A DNA stretch of 27,496 nt from Caryophanales bacterium UBA3668 (GTDB taxonomy: Bacteria; Bacillota_I; Bacilli_A; RFN20; CAG-826): positions 1-27,496 of the forward strand of contig DFJP01000101.1 of NCBI GenBank assembly GCA_002373085.1. The letters are read 5' to 3'. Numbering within the stretch: position 1 is the first letter of the stretch; the number at the start of each line of letters is the position of its first letter. Below the pieces are notes generated by a model. The model did not search any database and had not been told where the DNA came from. It saw nothing but the letters and a program-made list of their open reading frames with translations. Below are positions 8,348 to 15,531 of the stretch, one piece after another. A program made the position numbers and the translations under genes.

Positions 8348-9478
8348 CTAATTGTTCTTATTAAGATATTTACGATAAGTTTGGCGTTTACATCTTAATG
8401 TCTTAGCCATACCTTGCCATGTATTAAGCATCTTTAAGTTTGTGGTAAGGGTTGGATCCAAGAAGATATCATCAAGTTTATCTTTTTTGGCGTTTTGAAT
8501 AAATTTAGTCGCCACTAAAGCGTGGACTCCGGTATTTCGATATTCAGGGTCAACACCGATAAGAGCAAGTTCAACTTTTCTTGGATTGCTCTTTGCTTTT
8601 AAGATTCCTGGAACAGCAAGGATAAGATTTCCTCTCGCTTTTCTAATCGCATCCCCTACATAAGGTAAACCAACCCCGAAGGCCACTACTTTGCCTTCTT
8701 TATTGGTAATAACAGAGAAATACTTTCCGTTAATTAAAGTTGCAAATGTTGAGATAATGGATTTTTCTCTTTTTTCATCAACAGGAATGAAATTATCTAA
8801 ATCAGCGTAAGCCTTGTTATAACATTCAAAGAATCCTTTTGCGTATTTCTTAATAACATAAGAAGGGCTGTATTTATTAGTTAAATCAGTATATCCACGG
8901 TTTTGGAGCATTTCTGCAACTTTTTCAAATCTTGGGTCGGTGTTTTCTGGATCTAAGCGATATTCTAACCATTCGCTTTCTTTTTCATATCCTCCAACTA
9001 TTTCTAAATGCTCGTGGTAGTAAGGGAATGAATACGCGGTTGCGTAAGAAGAGAATTCATCAAATCCTTGAGTGAGCATTCCTTCTCTATCTGCATCATC
9101 AAATCCCCATGGTCCTTGAATGAATTCAAGTCCTTTTTCTCTTCCGTAGTCTTCAACCGCTTTTAATAAAGCTTTTGTGACTTCGATATCATTAATCATA
9201 TCAATACGAGAAAAGCGGATTGCTTTTTCGTTATTTTTCTCGTTTGAGTGATGGCATATAATGCCACATATTCTTCCAGCGAGTTTGCCATCTTTATACG
9301 CTAAAAAGCATTTCACTTCACTAGTGCCTAAAGAGAGGTTTTTCTTTGGATTAGTAATATTAATCTCATCTTGAGTTAAAGATGGGACATAGTTTTTGTT
9401 TTTACGATAAAGCTTAAGTGGGAATTTAACAAAATCCAACATCTGCTTTTTTGTTTTAGCTTCTACTATTTCTATCAT
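8348..9478 (-). CDS. GNAT-like N-acyltransferase domain protein (YghO-like)
   Basis: This protein of about 376 residues resembles the large two-lobed GNAT-superfamily proteins of the YghO type. The N-terminus has the family pattern FPLKLYRKNKNYVPSL, then an AYKDGKLAGRICGI strand pair and the GPWGFDDADREGML segment. A C-terminal lobe has an acetyl-CoA-site-like segment, ALIGVDPEYRNTGVHALVA. The substrate of this family is not known to me. I prefer the ATG at 9478, where the family N-terminus begins (MIEIVEAK) and GGAAAG lies just upstream. An in-frame ATG at 9490 with an AGGAAA upstream is equally possible and would add four residues. The gene is downstream of the esterase gene by about 50 nt and ends in a clear terminator, so it closes the run that begins with MTHFS. 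Confidence 0.7.
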   Translation of the reverse strand: MIEIVEAKTKKQMLDFVKFPLKLYRKNKNYVPSLTQDEINITNPKKNLSLGTSEVKCFLAYKDGKLAGRICGIICHHSNEKNNEKAIRFSRIDMINDIEVTKALLKAVEDYGREKGLEFIQGPWGFDDADREGMLTQGFDEFSSYATAYSFPYYHEHLEIVGGYEKESEWLEYRLDPENTDPRFEKVAEMLQNRGYTDLTNKYSPSYVIKKYAKGFFECYNKAYADLDNFIPVDEKREKSIISTFATLINGKYFSVITNKEGKVVAFGVGLPYVGDAIRKARGNLILAVPGILKAKSNPRKVELALIGVDPEYRNTGVHALVATKFIQNAKKDKLDDIFLDPTLTTNLKMLNTWQGMAKTLRCKRQTYRKYLNKNN

Positions 9479-9535
9479 TTTTCTTTCCATTCATTTCCTA
9501 GAATATAATAGACTTTTTTGAGAATTATACAAAAT

Positions 9536-10363
9536 TTATTTGTCTAGACCTTCGATTGCAGCCTTAAAATATTGACTCCAAGATTTCTCATTATGCTCTT
9601 TAGTTGGGTCATACACAAATAGGACATCATCTTTAGAAAAACCACGTTTTAAGAAGTATTTATATGTTTCTGTTGTTGTTTTAACAAAAACTCCTTCAAA
9701 ACCCACTCCTCCAACAAAGAAATATTGTTTTGGTAAATCTAAATAAAAGTGACTATCTAAATAATTTTTAAATGATGAATCAGTGAATAAGAAGAAGGCT
9801 GGAGAGAAGTTAAGACAATATTTAAAGACTTGAGGGTATTCAAGTCCCATATAAAAAGACATAATTCCTCCCATAGAAGATCCACCTATTCCGGTATATT
9901 CTCTTTCTTTTAATGTATAAAAAGTGTTATCAATATCAGGTTTAACTATGTTAATCACAAAACTAGCGAGTAAAGATGCATATCCTTTTGGCGATAATCT
10001 TCTTTTTGGTTTTAAAGAATCAGGAGACATCTCTAAAGTTCTTGCGACATCTTCATTAGGTGCATCAATTCCTATAACGATATATTCATCTTTCCCTTCT
10101 TCAATAAGCGATTCCACGATTTCGTCAATTTTCCATTCACCAACAAAGGAAGTGTAATCGTCAAAAAGGTTTTTTCCATCAAACATATATAGAGTTTTAA
10201 ATCTCTTGTTTGGATTATCAAAATCATATGTTGAAGGGAGATAAACTCTCACTAATCTATCTTTAAATTCGTTATTTGTTTCAAAATGAAAAACCTTAGT
10301 GAAAAGTTTTCCTTTTTCTGAAACTGTATTAGGAGTTTTATCCCAAAGTGTGTAACCGTTCAT
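9536..10363 (-). CDS. Esterase D/PF00756-type alpha/beta-hydrolase
   Basis: This 275-residue protein matches the putative esterase family that includes Fes, ferulate esterases and S-formylglutathione hydrolases. Strand features are FKTLYMFDGKNLFDD (oxyanion region, about 56-69) and EYIVIGIDAPNED. The nucleophile elbow is GGSSMGG with Ser at about 163, and the catalytic His is probably in KEHNEKSW near 253. There is no signal peptide, so the enzyme is cytoplasmic. The ATG at 10363 follows the stop of the folate gene by 7 nt and has no ribosome site, suggesting translational coupling. The natural substrate cannot be read from sequence. Confidence 0.8.
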   Translation of the reverse strand: MNGYTLWDKTPNTVSEKGKLFTKVFHFETNNEFKDRLVRVYLPSTYDFDNPNKRFKTLYMFDGKNLFDDYTSFVGEWKIDEIVESLIEEGKDEYIVIGIDAPNEDVARTLEMSPDSLKPKRRLSPKGYASLLASFVINIVKPDIDNTFYTLKEREYTGIGGSSMGGIMSFYMGLEYPQVFKYCLNFSPAFFLFTDSSFKNYLDSHFYLDLPKQYFFVGGVGFEGVFVKTTTETYKYFLKRGFSKDDVLFVYDPTKEHNEKSWSQYFKAAIEGLDK

Positions 10364-10370
10364 GTAGTTA

Positions 10371-10895
10371 TTATTGCATAAATCTTTTATCAGTTATAAC
10401 GATATCCATCTTTACGTCACTAGAATCAGTTGGGATTTCTTTATGAAGATGCTCGTCAAACGCTAGACCAACCTTATAGCATTCATGCTTAGATAAATAT
10501 CTATCGTAATAACCTTTTCCGTATCCAATCCTATTTTTAGATACATCAAAGGCTATTCCTGGCACGATCATAATCTCAATATTATCAATCACTTCACTAG
10601 AAAATAGAGGCTCTCTTATATGGTATTTGTTATGTTCTGTGTCTTTTAATGACTCTAATTTATGGAACACTAGTTCGTTATCTTCTACTCTAGGAGCCAC
10701 TACTATTTTCCCTTGCTTTAATAACTCTTCAATTATTCCATCAGTCTCTACTTCGTTAGGGGTCGATAAATAAATTCCAATAACTTTATAAGGAAAACAA
10801 AATTCAATAACTCTTCTAGCAATTAATTTATTCTTTTCTTCTCTACTAGAGATAACTACTAGTTTTTCTTTTTCTCTAAAATCTTTTTTGTTCAT
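10371..10895 (-). CDS. 5-formyltetrahydrofolate cyclo-ligase
   Basis: This 174-residue protein has the usual length for the family. It converts 5-formyl-THF to 5,10-methenyl-THF using ATP and returns this storage folate to one-carbon metabolism. Diagnostic features are the C-terminal motif RIGYGKGYYDRYL, preceded by IMIVPGIAFD, and the N-terminal basic helix carrying the SREEKNKLIARRVIEF segment. It begins at an ATG only 6 nt after an extended -10 (TGCTACAAT), with no ribosome site, so the mRNA is likely leaderless. That promoter sits inside the tail of the glmS terminator, which shows it is transcribed separately from glnA-glmS. The esterase gene follows after 7 nt. Confidence 0.9.
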   Translation of the reverse strand: MNKKDFREKEKLVVISSREEKNKLIARRVIEFCFPYKVIGIYLSTPNEVETDGIIEELLKQGKIVVAPRVEDNELVFHKLESLKDTEHNKYHIREPLFSSEVIDNIEIMIVPGIAFDVSKNRIGYGKGYYDRYLSKHECYKVGLAFDEHLHKEIPTDSSDVKMDIVITDKRFMQ

Positions 10896-10901
10896 ATCTT
10901 T

Positions 10902-10910
10902 ATTGTAGCA
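10902..10910 (-). promoter_or_regulatory. Extended -10 for the folate gene (leaderless)
   Basis: The minus strand reads TGCTACAAT, ending 6 nt before the ATG at 10895. The upstream -35 region is occupied by the glmS terminator hairpin and has no consensus. Confidence 0.55.
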
Positions 10911-10935
10911 AAAGAAAAGAACACTTTCGTGCTCT
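10908..10935 (-). terminator. glmS terminator
   Basis: A 7-bp stem AGAGCAC / GTGTTCT closes on a GAAA tetraloop and is followed by TTTTCTTTT. The first arm overlaps the glmS stop codon at 10934-10936. Confidence 0.8.
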
Positions 10936-12715
10936 ATTCTACTGTAACACTTTTAGCAAGGTTACGTGGCTTATCAACGTTATATCCTTTCGCTAAAGAA
11001 ACATAATACGCTAAATAGAAGGCGATAGATGATACTGCAACTCCAGATAGGTAATAAGCATAATCATCTACCACTAAACTATCAGTGCTCTTAGATAACT
11101 CTTTTGTGGAAATAACATAGACTTTCGCTCCACGAGATTTCACTTCTTCAATATTACTTCTCATACTGCTTGCAGTAATCGGATCAGTAATAAAGACAAT
11201 AACAGGAAGTCCTTCATTTACTAAAGCAATTGGACCGTGTTTAAGTTCTCCTCCAGGAATAGCTTCCGAATGGATATAGCTGATTTCTTTAAGTTTTAAA
11301 GAAGCTTCCATTGATAAAAAATAGTCAAAGCTTCTTCCTAAATAGAAGACATTTTCATGGTCTTTAATCTCTTCTGCAATTGCTTTTATTTTGCCTTTGA
11401 ATTGATTTTGAATATATTCAATGACTCGGATTGTGCCTTTTAAATCTTCCACTACTTTAGAATCGTTATTAATCGCTCCAGAAAGTAATGCTAATAAAGC
11501 AACTTGAGCAGCATAAGCTTTAGTAGAGGCCACTGAAACTTCCACTCCAGCGTGAATTAATAAAGTATATGTTGCACCTCTAGATAAAGTGCTTCCAGGA
11601 GTGTTAGTGATTAATAATGTTTTTAATCCTTTTTCTTGGATAATCTTTTGACAGTGAATTAAATCAGCAGTTTCTCCAGATTGAGAAATCAAAACAGCAA
11701 ATGGTTTTGCTCCTGGAAATGTTGGGTGGAACGCCCATTCACTAGCGATATATTTTGTCGTGGATATGTTATTGAAATTCTCGAATAAACGTCCTCCCAC
11801 TAAAGAGGCATGATAAGAAGTACCACATCCTAAGAAAATGATATGGTCAGAACTCTTAAGGTCGTTTAATAAATCTTCATCAAATTGATATTTATTATCA
11901 TGATAATAAGCGGTGATAAGTTTCTTAATAACTGTATCAATTTCTTCAATCTCTTTAAGCATGTAATGAGGATAGCCTTTTAAGTCATGAGAAAAGGTTT
12001 CCATATCTTTGATTGTGACTTTTTTATCCACTAACTCGTTGTCTTTATTGAACACTTTAATATCGGTTTTTGTGATATATCCATGTTCATAATCATCTAA
12101 TTCAATGAATTCATTCGTGTAGCTCACCATTGGGGAGGCGTCACTAGCAATAAGATTAAAGCCTTTTCCTTTTCCCACTAATAAAGGTGAGGTTTTTCTC
12201 ATCATAAATAAAGTATCAGGATAATCTTCATTAATGATTGCACAAGCATAACTTCCATCTAATTGATTCTTAGTTTCTTCTAACGCTTTTAACATGTCTT
12301 TATTCTGAAGATAGTAATATTCAAGCATGTTAGCGATTATCTCGGTATCAGTCTGAGAATAGAATTTATATCCTTTTGAGATTAAGAAATTTCTTAATTC
12401 CACAAAATTATCAATTAATCCGTTATGGACTAAAGAGATTTTCTTATTCATTGATAAATGAGGATGAGAATTATCTTTAGATGGCACTCCGTGAGTTGCC
12501 CATCTTGTATGAGAAATAATGACATTAGTATTAATATCTTTAGGTAATATCTCATCTAAATGAGCAGGAGATCCAACATCTTTATAGATTTTAATTCCAT
12601 CACTTAAAAAGCCAACACCTGCTGAATCATATCCGCGGTATTCAAGCATCTTTAAGCCGTTTAAAGCATACTGTCGAGGGGATTTTACCCCTACTGCTCC
12701 TACTATTCCACACAT
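10934..12715 (-). CDS. glmS: Glutamine--fructose-6-phosphate aminotransferase (isomerizing)
   Basis: At 593 residues the length matches the family. The enzyme makes glucosamine-6-phosphate from fructose-6-phosphate and glutamine, the first step toward UDP-GlcNAc and peptidoglycan. The N-terminal Cys after Met (MCGIVGAVG) is the glutaminase nucleophile; the glutaminase domain continues through HTRWATHG and the SHPH region. Two SIS isomerase domains follow, with LGCGTSYHAS and SQSGETADLIHC in the first and ASLKLKEISYIHSEA and GELKHGPIAL in the second. The C-terminus KPRNLAKSVTVE is canonical. The ATG lies one base after the glnA stop, so the two are one operon and GlnA supplies the glutamine used here. 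I found no glmS ribozyme upstream, and there is no room for one. Confidence 0.97.
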   Translation of the reverse strand: MCGIVGAVGVKSPRQYALNGLKMLEYRGYDSAGVGFLSDGIKIYKDVGSPAHLDEILPKDINTNVIISHTRWATHGVPSKDNSHPHLSMNKKISLVHNGLIDNFVELRNFLISKGYKFYSQTDTEIIANMLEYYYLQNKDMLKALEETKNQLDGSYACAIINEDYPDTLFMMRKTSPLLVGKGKGFNLIASDASPMVSYTNEFIELDDYEHGYITKTDIKVFNKDNELVDKKVTIKDMETFSHDLKGYPHYMLKEIEEIDTVIKKLITAYYHDNKYQFDEDLLNDLKSSDHIIFLGCGTSYHASLVGGRLFENFNNISTTKYIASEWAFHPTFPGAKPFAVLISQSGETADLIHCQKIIQEKGLKTLLITNTPGSTLSRGATYTLLIHAGVEVSVASTKAYAAQVALLALLSGAINNDSKVVEDLKGTIRVIEYIQNQFKGKIKAIAEEIKDHENVFYLGRSFDYFLSMEASLKLKEISYIHSEAIPGGELKHGPIALVNEGLPVIVFITDPITASSMRSNIEEVKSRGAKVYVISTKELSKSTDSLVVDDYAYYLSGVAVSSIAFYLAYYVSLAKGYNVDKPRNLAKSVTVE

Positions 12716-12716
12716 A

Positions 12717-14048
12717 TTAACGACCTAAATACTTTCTGAGCTCAAACTCACTGACTGTGGTGTGATACTCTTTCCATTCTTTTTCTTTCGCATCGATATA
12801 TTTGAAGAATAAATGATCTCCTAAAGTATCTCTCATAAGTTCACTCTTTTTGAATTCTTTAACAGCAGAGTGGAGAGTTTCTGGAAGATGTTTAATACCT
12901 TTTCTATCAATTTCATCATCAGTTAAATCAAATAGGTTATCTTTAACTGGCTTAATTAAATCTTTTTCGTCAACTGTCTTAATACCTTCTAAGCCTGCCG
13001 CTAAAATGCCTGCTAAAGCAAGATAAGGGTTAGCACATGGATCAACATTTCTTAATTCAGTTCTTGTTGCATTTCCTCTAATAGCAGGAATACGAATTAA
13101 AGAACTTCTATTTGCGTCACTCCAGCAAGCATAAATTGGAGCTTCGTATCCACTTACTAAACGCTTATAAGAGTTAACGATTGGATTAGTTAATAAGGCT
13201 AAATCTCTCGCATGATTTAAAATACCTGTAATCCATTTCTTACAAAGCAAGGATAATTCCATTTCTGCATCTTTATCATAGAAAAGATCACCTTTTTCAC
13301 TATCGAACAAAGAACAATTCGTGTGCATGCCATTGCCTGCTTGTTTATTAAGTGGTTTTGGCATAAAGGAAGCAAGATAGCCATGTTTCCTAGCAATGAC
13401 TTTTACTACTTGTTTAAATGTTTGAACTTTGTCGCAAGAAGAAAGAACATCATCGTATTTAAATGTAATTTCATTTTGTCCTGGACCAACTTCGTGGTGA
13501 GAAGCTTGGGTATTAAATCCCATTCTTTCTAATGTCAGAGCGATTTCTCTTCTAATATCTTCTCCTCCATCAAACGGTGATAAATCAAAATATGAAGCAT
13601 TATCACTTCTAGAAGTAGATAACTCTTTGCCATCCATCTTAAAGAGATAGAATTCTGGTTCAAATCCAACGCATAAACGTTCAATTCCCATATCATTCAT
13701 CTTTTTGATTTGTTTCTTTAAGATGAAACGTGGATCTCCAATAAATGGTTTTCCATCAGGAGTGTGAACGTCGCAAATAAATCTTGCGACTCCACCATAT
13801 GTATTATCTTCAAAAGGAAGGACTAAGAATGTATCAACATCAGGATATAAATACATATCTGCTTCTTTAATACGGACAAACCCTTCAATAGAAGAACCAT
13901 CAAACATAATTTTATTGTCTAGTGCATCCCCTAATTTAGAAATAGGGATTTCCACTGCTTTAATATCACCAAGCATATCGGTGAACTGTAATCTAAGATA
14001 ACGGATATCGTTCTCTTTAATAATCTTTTCAATGTCTTCGCGTTTCAT
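12717..14048 (-). CDS. glnA: Glutamine synthetase, type I
   Basis: This 443-residue protein has the size of the Bacillus GSI-alpha form. It makes glutamine from glutamate, ammonia and ATP. The GSI signatures are all present: FDGSSIEGFVRIKEADM, FEPEFYLF with the metal-binding glutamates, KPLNKQAGNGMHTNCSL, the YKRLVSGYEAPIYACWS segment and the RIPAIRGNATRTELR loop. There is no adenylylation-type C-terminus of the GSI-beta class, so regulation by GlnR-like repressors and feedback inhibition is more likely. GAGG lies 9 nt before the ATG. A strong promoter is visible upstream, and the gene is followed after one base by glmS. No glnR gene is in the window. Confidence 0.97.
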   Translation of the reverse strand: MKREDIEKIIKENDIRYLRLQFTDMLGDIKAVEIPISKLGDALDNKIMFDGSSIEGFVRIKEADMYLYPDVDTFLVLPFEDNTYGGVARFICDVHTPDGKPFIGDPRFILKKQIKKMNDMGIERLCVGFEPEFYLFKMDGKELSTSRSDNASYFDLSPFDGGEDIRREIALTLERMGFNTQASHHEVGPGQNEITFKYDDVLSSCDKVQTFKQVVKVIARKHGYLASFMPKPLNKQAGNGMHTNCSLFDSEKGDLFYDKDAEMELSLLCKKWITGILNHARDLALLTNPIVNSYKRLVSGYEAPIYACWSDANRSSLIRIPAIRGNATRTELRNVDPCANPYLALAGILAAGLEGIKTVDEKDLIKPVKDNLFDLTDDEIDRKGIKHLPETLHSAVKEFKKSELMRDTLGDHLFFKYIDAKEKEWKEYHTTVSEFELRKYLGR

Positions 14049-14080
14049 AATTTTTGACCTCGATTTAAAACACGGATTTA

Positions 14081-14110
14081 ATGATAATTTTCAAAAAGGA
14101 TATGTGTCAA
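14081..14110 (-). promoter_or_regulatory. glnA-glmS promoter
   Basis: On the minus strand a consensus TTGACA (14110-14105) is followed after 18 nt by TATCAT (14086-14081), five of six consensus bases. Transcription would start near 14074, giving a short leader with the GAGG ribosome site. Confidence 0.7.
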
Positions 14111-14120
14111 CAAAAACATA

Positions 14121-14138
14121 TGTCAACTTTTGTTTACA
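14121..14138. promoter_or_regulatory. GlnR/TnrA-like inverted repeat upstream of glnA
   Basis: TGTCAAC-TTTT-GTTTACA is a near-perfect inverted repeat just upstream of the glnA -35. It resembles the GlnR/TnrA pattern TGTNA-N7-TNACA, but the internal spacing is 8 instead of 7. A second GTCAAC half-site occurs 16 nt away at the -35 itself. This arrangement suits nitrogen-responsive control. Positions 14139-14233 are AT-rich and I see nothing definite in them. Confidence 0.45.
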
Positions 14139-14233
14139 TATATGATTTTCTAACACTTTTAACATAGTTAACTATCTAAAATATTTTTATGTAAATTTTT
14201 ATTAACAATTGCCATTTTTGCATTTTTTGACAT

Positions 14234-14299
14234 TTAAAAAAAGACTGATGACATCATTCACCAGCCTTTAGCAATTAATTTGGCGGAGATTTAGGGATT
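14234..14299. repeat. Direct repeat copy A: tRNA-Ser 3' end plus terminator (att-like)
   Basis: This 66-bp segment matches 15252-15315 at 62 of 66 aligned columns (two 1-nt indels, two substitutions). It holds a copy of the terminator (14236-14274) and the last 19 nt of tRNA-Ser including CCA (14281-14299), without the rest of the tRNA. This is the pattern left when an element integrates at a tRNA 3' end. The frameshifted HEPN gene ends 4 nt away. Confidence 0.8.
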
Positions 14300-14302
14300 A
14301 AA

Positions 14303-14640
14303 TCATTTTGTTTTAACAAGAACATCCCTTAATGGAAATAGATTTTTTGTCGCTACTTCGTACACTATTGTATAATCTGTTTTACCGTATTCGTGGACTA
14401 TACCATTTCTAAAACCCATAATCTTACCCCCCAAGGGATTTGTGGATTATTATTTTTAAATTCCGAGGATATGTTTTTAATATTTTCTATCATTTGCACC
14501 AATCTAAACATTACAGCATCAATTAGTTGGCCATCGTTTAGAAACTCTTCATAAGATTTGCCATTGATATACTTTTCGATTATGTCAATCTGTTCAATTG
14601 CTTTTTCAGAATAATAAGTATCATTCTTTTTATTATCCAT
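14303..14640 (-). pseudogene. HEPN-domain toxin (HepT/DUF86-like), frameshifted at a G6 run
   Basis: The first 70 codons encode an alpha-helical HEPN protein (VMFRLVQMIENIKNISSEFK, NPQIPW). At a run of six Gs on the minus strand (Cs at 14427-14432) the frame shifts and the product ends early at 14398, giving 80 residues. If the run held four Gs, the frame would continue GKIMGFRNGIVHEYGKTDY and stop at 14305-14303, giving 111 residues. That restores the RX4HXY motif (RNGIVHEY), the RNase active site and the Tyr that MntA-type antitoxins AMPylate. The spacing IPW-xxI-xG-xRN also matches the family. So the toxin is inactive as written, by mutation, a phase-variable tract or a sequencing error. 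The start overlaps the antitoxin stop by 8 nt. Confidence 0.8.
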
Positions 14641-15112
14641 ATATCTTGATGCCGTCCTTCATTATTTCGTTGATAAGTTCTAAGTTGTTATTAAGGGTGT
14701 CAAATCTAACTAAGTCAATTTTTTTATGTAGCACACGTCTTATATCTTCGCTTAATCCAACAAAATCTAACCCAGTTAAAGAAGTGGCTATACATAAATC
14801 AACATCGCTTCTTTCAGTTGCGTATCCTTTAGCGTAACTACCAAATAGATAGCAGAATTCCACCACTCCCTTATATTCATTATCAAATAAAAGAGTTACC
14901 TCTTTTTTTATTATTTCAGAAGTAAGTAATCCTTTATTTTCAGTAATCTCATATTTGTCGTTGATAATTTGAATCATCGTTTTTCTTTTTAACTCACTAC
15001 CATAATTATCATCTTGTTCATATCTAATATATGTCCTAATAGGTACGCCTAAAAGATTAGCTACTTCAATTTGAGATACGTTGTATTGTTTTCTAGTTTC
15101 TAATAAAGTCAT
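14633..15112 (-). CDS. MNT-type nucleotidyltransferase antitoxin with N-terminal HTH
   Basis: This 159-residue protein pairs an XRE-like helix-turn-helix (residues 4-35, ETRKQYNVSQIEVANLLGV) with a minimal nucleotidyltransferase domain. The catalytic pattern is clear: G91-S92 in YLFGSYAKGYA, D103 and D105 in SDVDL, and a third Asp at 133 in KKIDLVRF. MntA-type enzymes neutralise HEPN toxins by adding AMP to a Tyr near the active site; the HTH half should bind the operon's own promoter. The ATG at 15112 has GGAGG 5 nt upstream; the GTG further upstream overlaps that site and is rejected. It overlaps the HEPN gene by 8 nt. With the toxin gene split, it may now serve only as a repressor or a protection against related toxins. 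Confidence 0.88.
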   Translation of the reverse strand: MTLLETRKQYNVSQIEVANLLGVPIRTYIRYEQDDNYGSELKRKTMIQIINDKYEITENKGLLTSEIIKKEVTLLFDNEYKGVVEFCYLFGSYAKGYATERSDVDLCIATSLTGLDFVGLSEDIRRVLHKKIDLVRFDTLNNNLELINEIMKDGIKIYG

Positions 15113-15128
15113 ATCTTCCTCCACATAT

Positions 15129-15157
15129 ACAATACATCATTTGGCATATCATTTCAA
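15129..15157 (-). promoter_or_regulatory. Promoter of the MNT/HEPN operon
   Basis: TTGAAA (15157-15152), a 17-nt spacer and TATTGT (15134-15129) read on the minus strand. One arm of the inverted repeat described next lies in the spacer, so a bound repressor would block it. Confidence 0.55.
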
Positions 15158-15210
15158 TTACAATATGCCATTTTGTCACTATAATTGCTTGTAATACTGC
15201 CATTTTGTCA
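15142..15210. promoter_or_regulatory. Operator repeats upstream of the antitoxin
   Basis: TGGCATAT (15142-15149) is inverted at 15163-15170 (ATATGCCA). A 13-bp direct repeat TGCCATTTTGTCA occurs at 15166-15178 and 15198-15210, exactly 32 nt apart, about three helical turns. These three TGCCA half-sites fit autoregulation by the HTH antitoxin. A perfect 14-bp palindrome TTATAAGCTTATAA follows at 15235-15248. Confidence 0.55.
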
Positions 15211-15251
15211 TTTATTTAGTTAGTGAGAATGAGTTTATAAGCTTATAACAA

Positions 15252-15315
15252 TTAAAAAAGACTGATGACATCATCACCAGTCTTTAGCAATCAATTTGGC
15301 GGAGATTTAGGGATT
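15252..15315. repeat. Direct repeat copy B, overlapping the tRNA-Ser 3' end
   Basis: This is the partner of copy A (14234-14299) and is continuous with the complete tRNA-Ser gene. The distance between the two copies is 1018 bp and encloses only the MNT/HEPN operon. Confidence 0.8.
15254..15287 (-). terminator. tRNA-Ser terminator
   Basis: Minus strand: AAAGACTG pairs with CAGTCTTT, extended by a few pairs including G-T pairs around a 3-nt loop, followed by a run of Ts. Copy A keeps the stem, with a G-T pair where this copy has A-T. Confidence 0.75.
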
Positions 15316-15387
15316 TGAACCCTAGCGGGGCTTGCACCCCCTATCGGTTTTCAAGACCGACCCCTTCAACCACTTGGGTAAATCTCC
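15297..15387 (-). tRNA. tRNA-Ser(UGA)
   Basis: This 91-nt class II tRNA has a GGAGATTT acceptor strand pairing with the 3' AAATCTCC, discriminator G and encoded CCA. The anticodon is TGA in the loop CTTGAAA, there is a long variable arm (GGGGGTGCAAGCCCC), and the T arm is normal (GGGTTCAAATCCC). It is transcribed together with the CAU tRNA just upstream. Confidence 0.95.
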
Positions 15388-15394
15388 ATTTGTT

Positions 15395-15469
15395 TGGTGG
15401 ACCCAGTAGATCCCGACACTACAACAACTCCGTTATGAGCGGAGGGCTCTTCCTTTGAGCTATGGGTCC
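15395..15469 (-). tRNA. tRNA with CAU anticodon, probably tRNA-Ile2 (or elongator Met), odd T arm
   Basis: This 75-nt tRNA has a perfect 7-bp acceptor stem (GGACCCA/TGGGTCC), D arm GCTC...GAGC with GG in the loop, anticodon arm CTCCG-CTCATAA-CGGAG and encoded CCA. G1-C72 and the absence of the GGG/CCC anticodon stem exclude the initiator. The loop CTCATAA and the GGACC...GGTCC ends resemble Ile2 tRNA, whose C34 is changed to lysidine. The T arm is aberrant: GTAGT-GTCGGGA-TCTAC, with a T-T mismatch at 53-61 and G at both 54 and 58, where T and A are nearly invariant. Confidence 0.8.
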
Positions 15470-15487
15470 AACGCAAATGCAGTAATG

Positions 15488-15496
15488 ATTATAACA
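15488..15496 (-). promoter_or_regulatory. Extended -10 promoter for the two tRNAs
   Basis: Minus strand TGTTATAAT, with the TGn extension and a perfect -10, lies about 19 nt before the 5' end of the CAU tRNA. No clear -35 is seen. Confidence 0.55.
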
Positions 15497-15531
15497 AAAT
15501 GCGATAAAAAATAAAGATTTTTATCAATTAT

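Noticed and set aside
10934..12717. glmS ribozyme/riboswitch upstream of glmS
   Set aside because: glmS starts 1 nt after the glnA stop; there is no leader to hold it.
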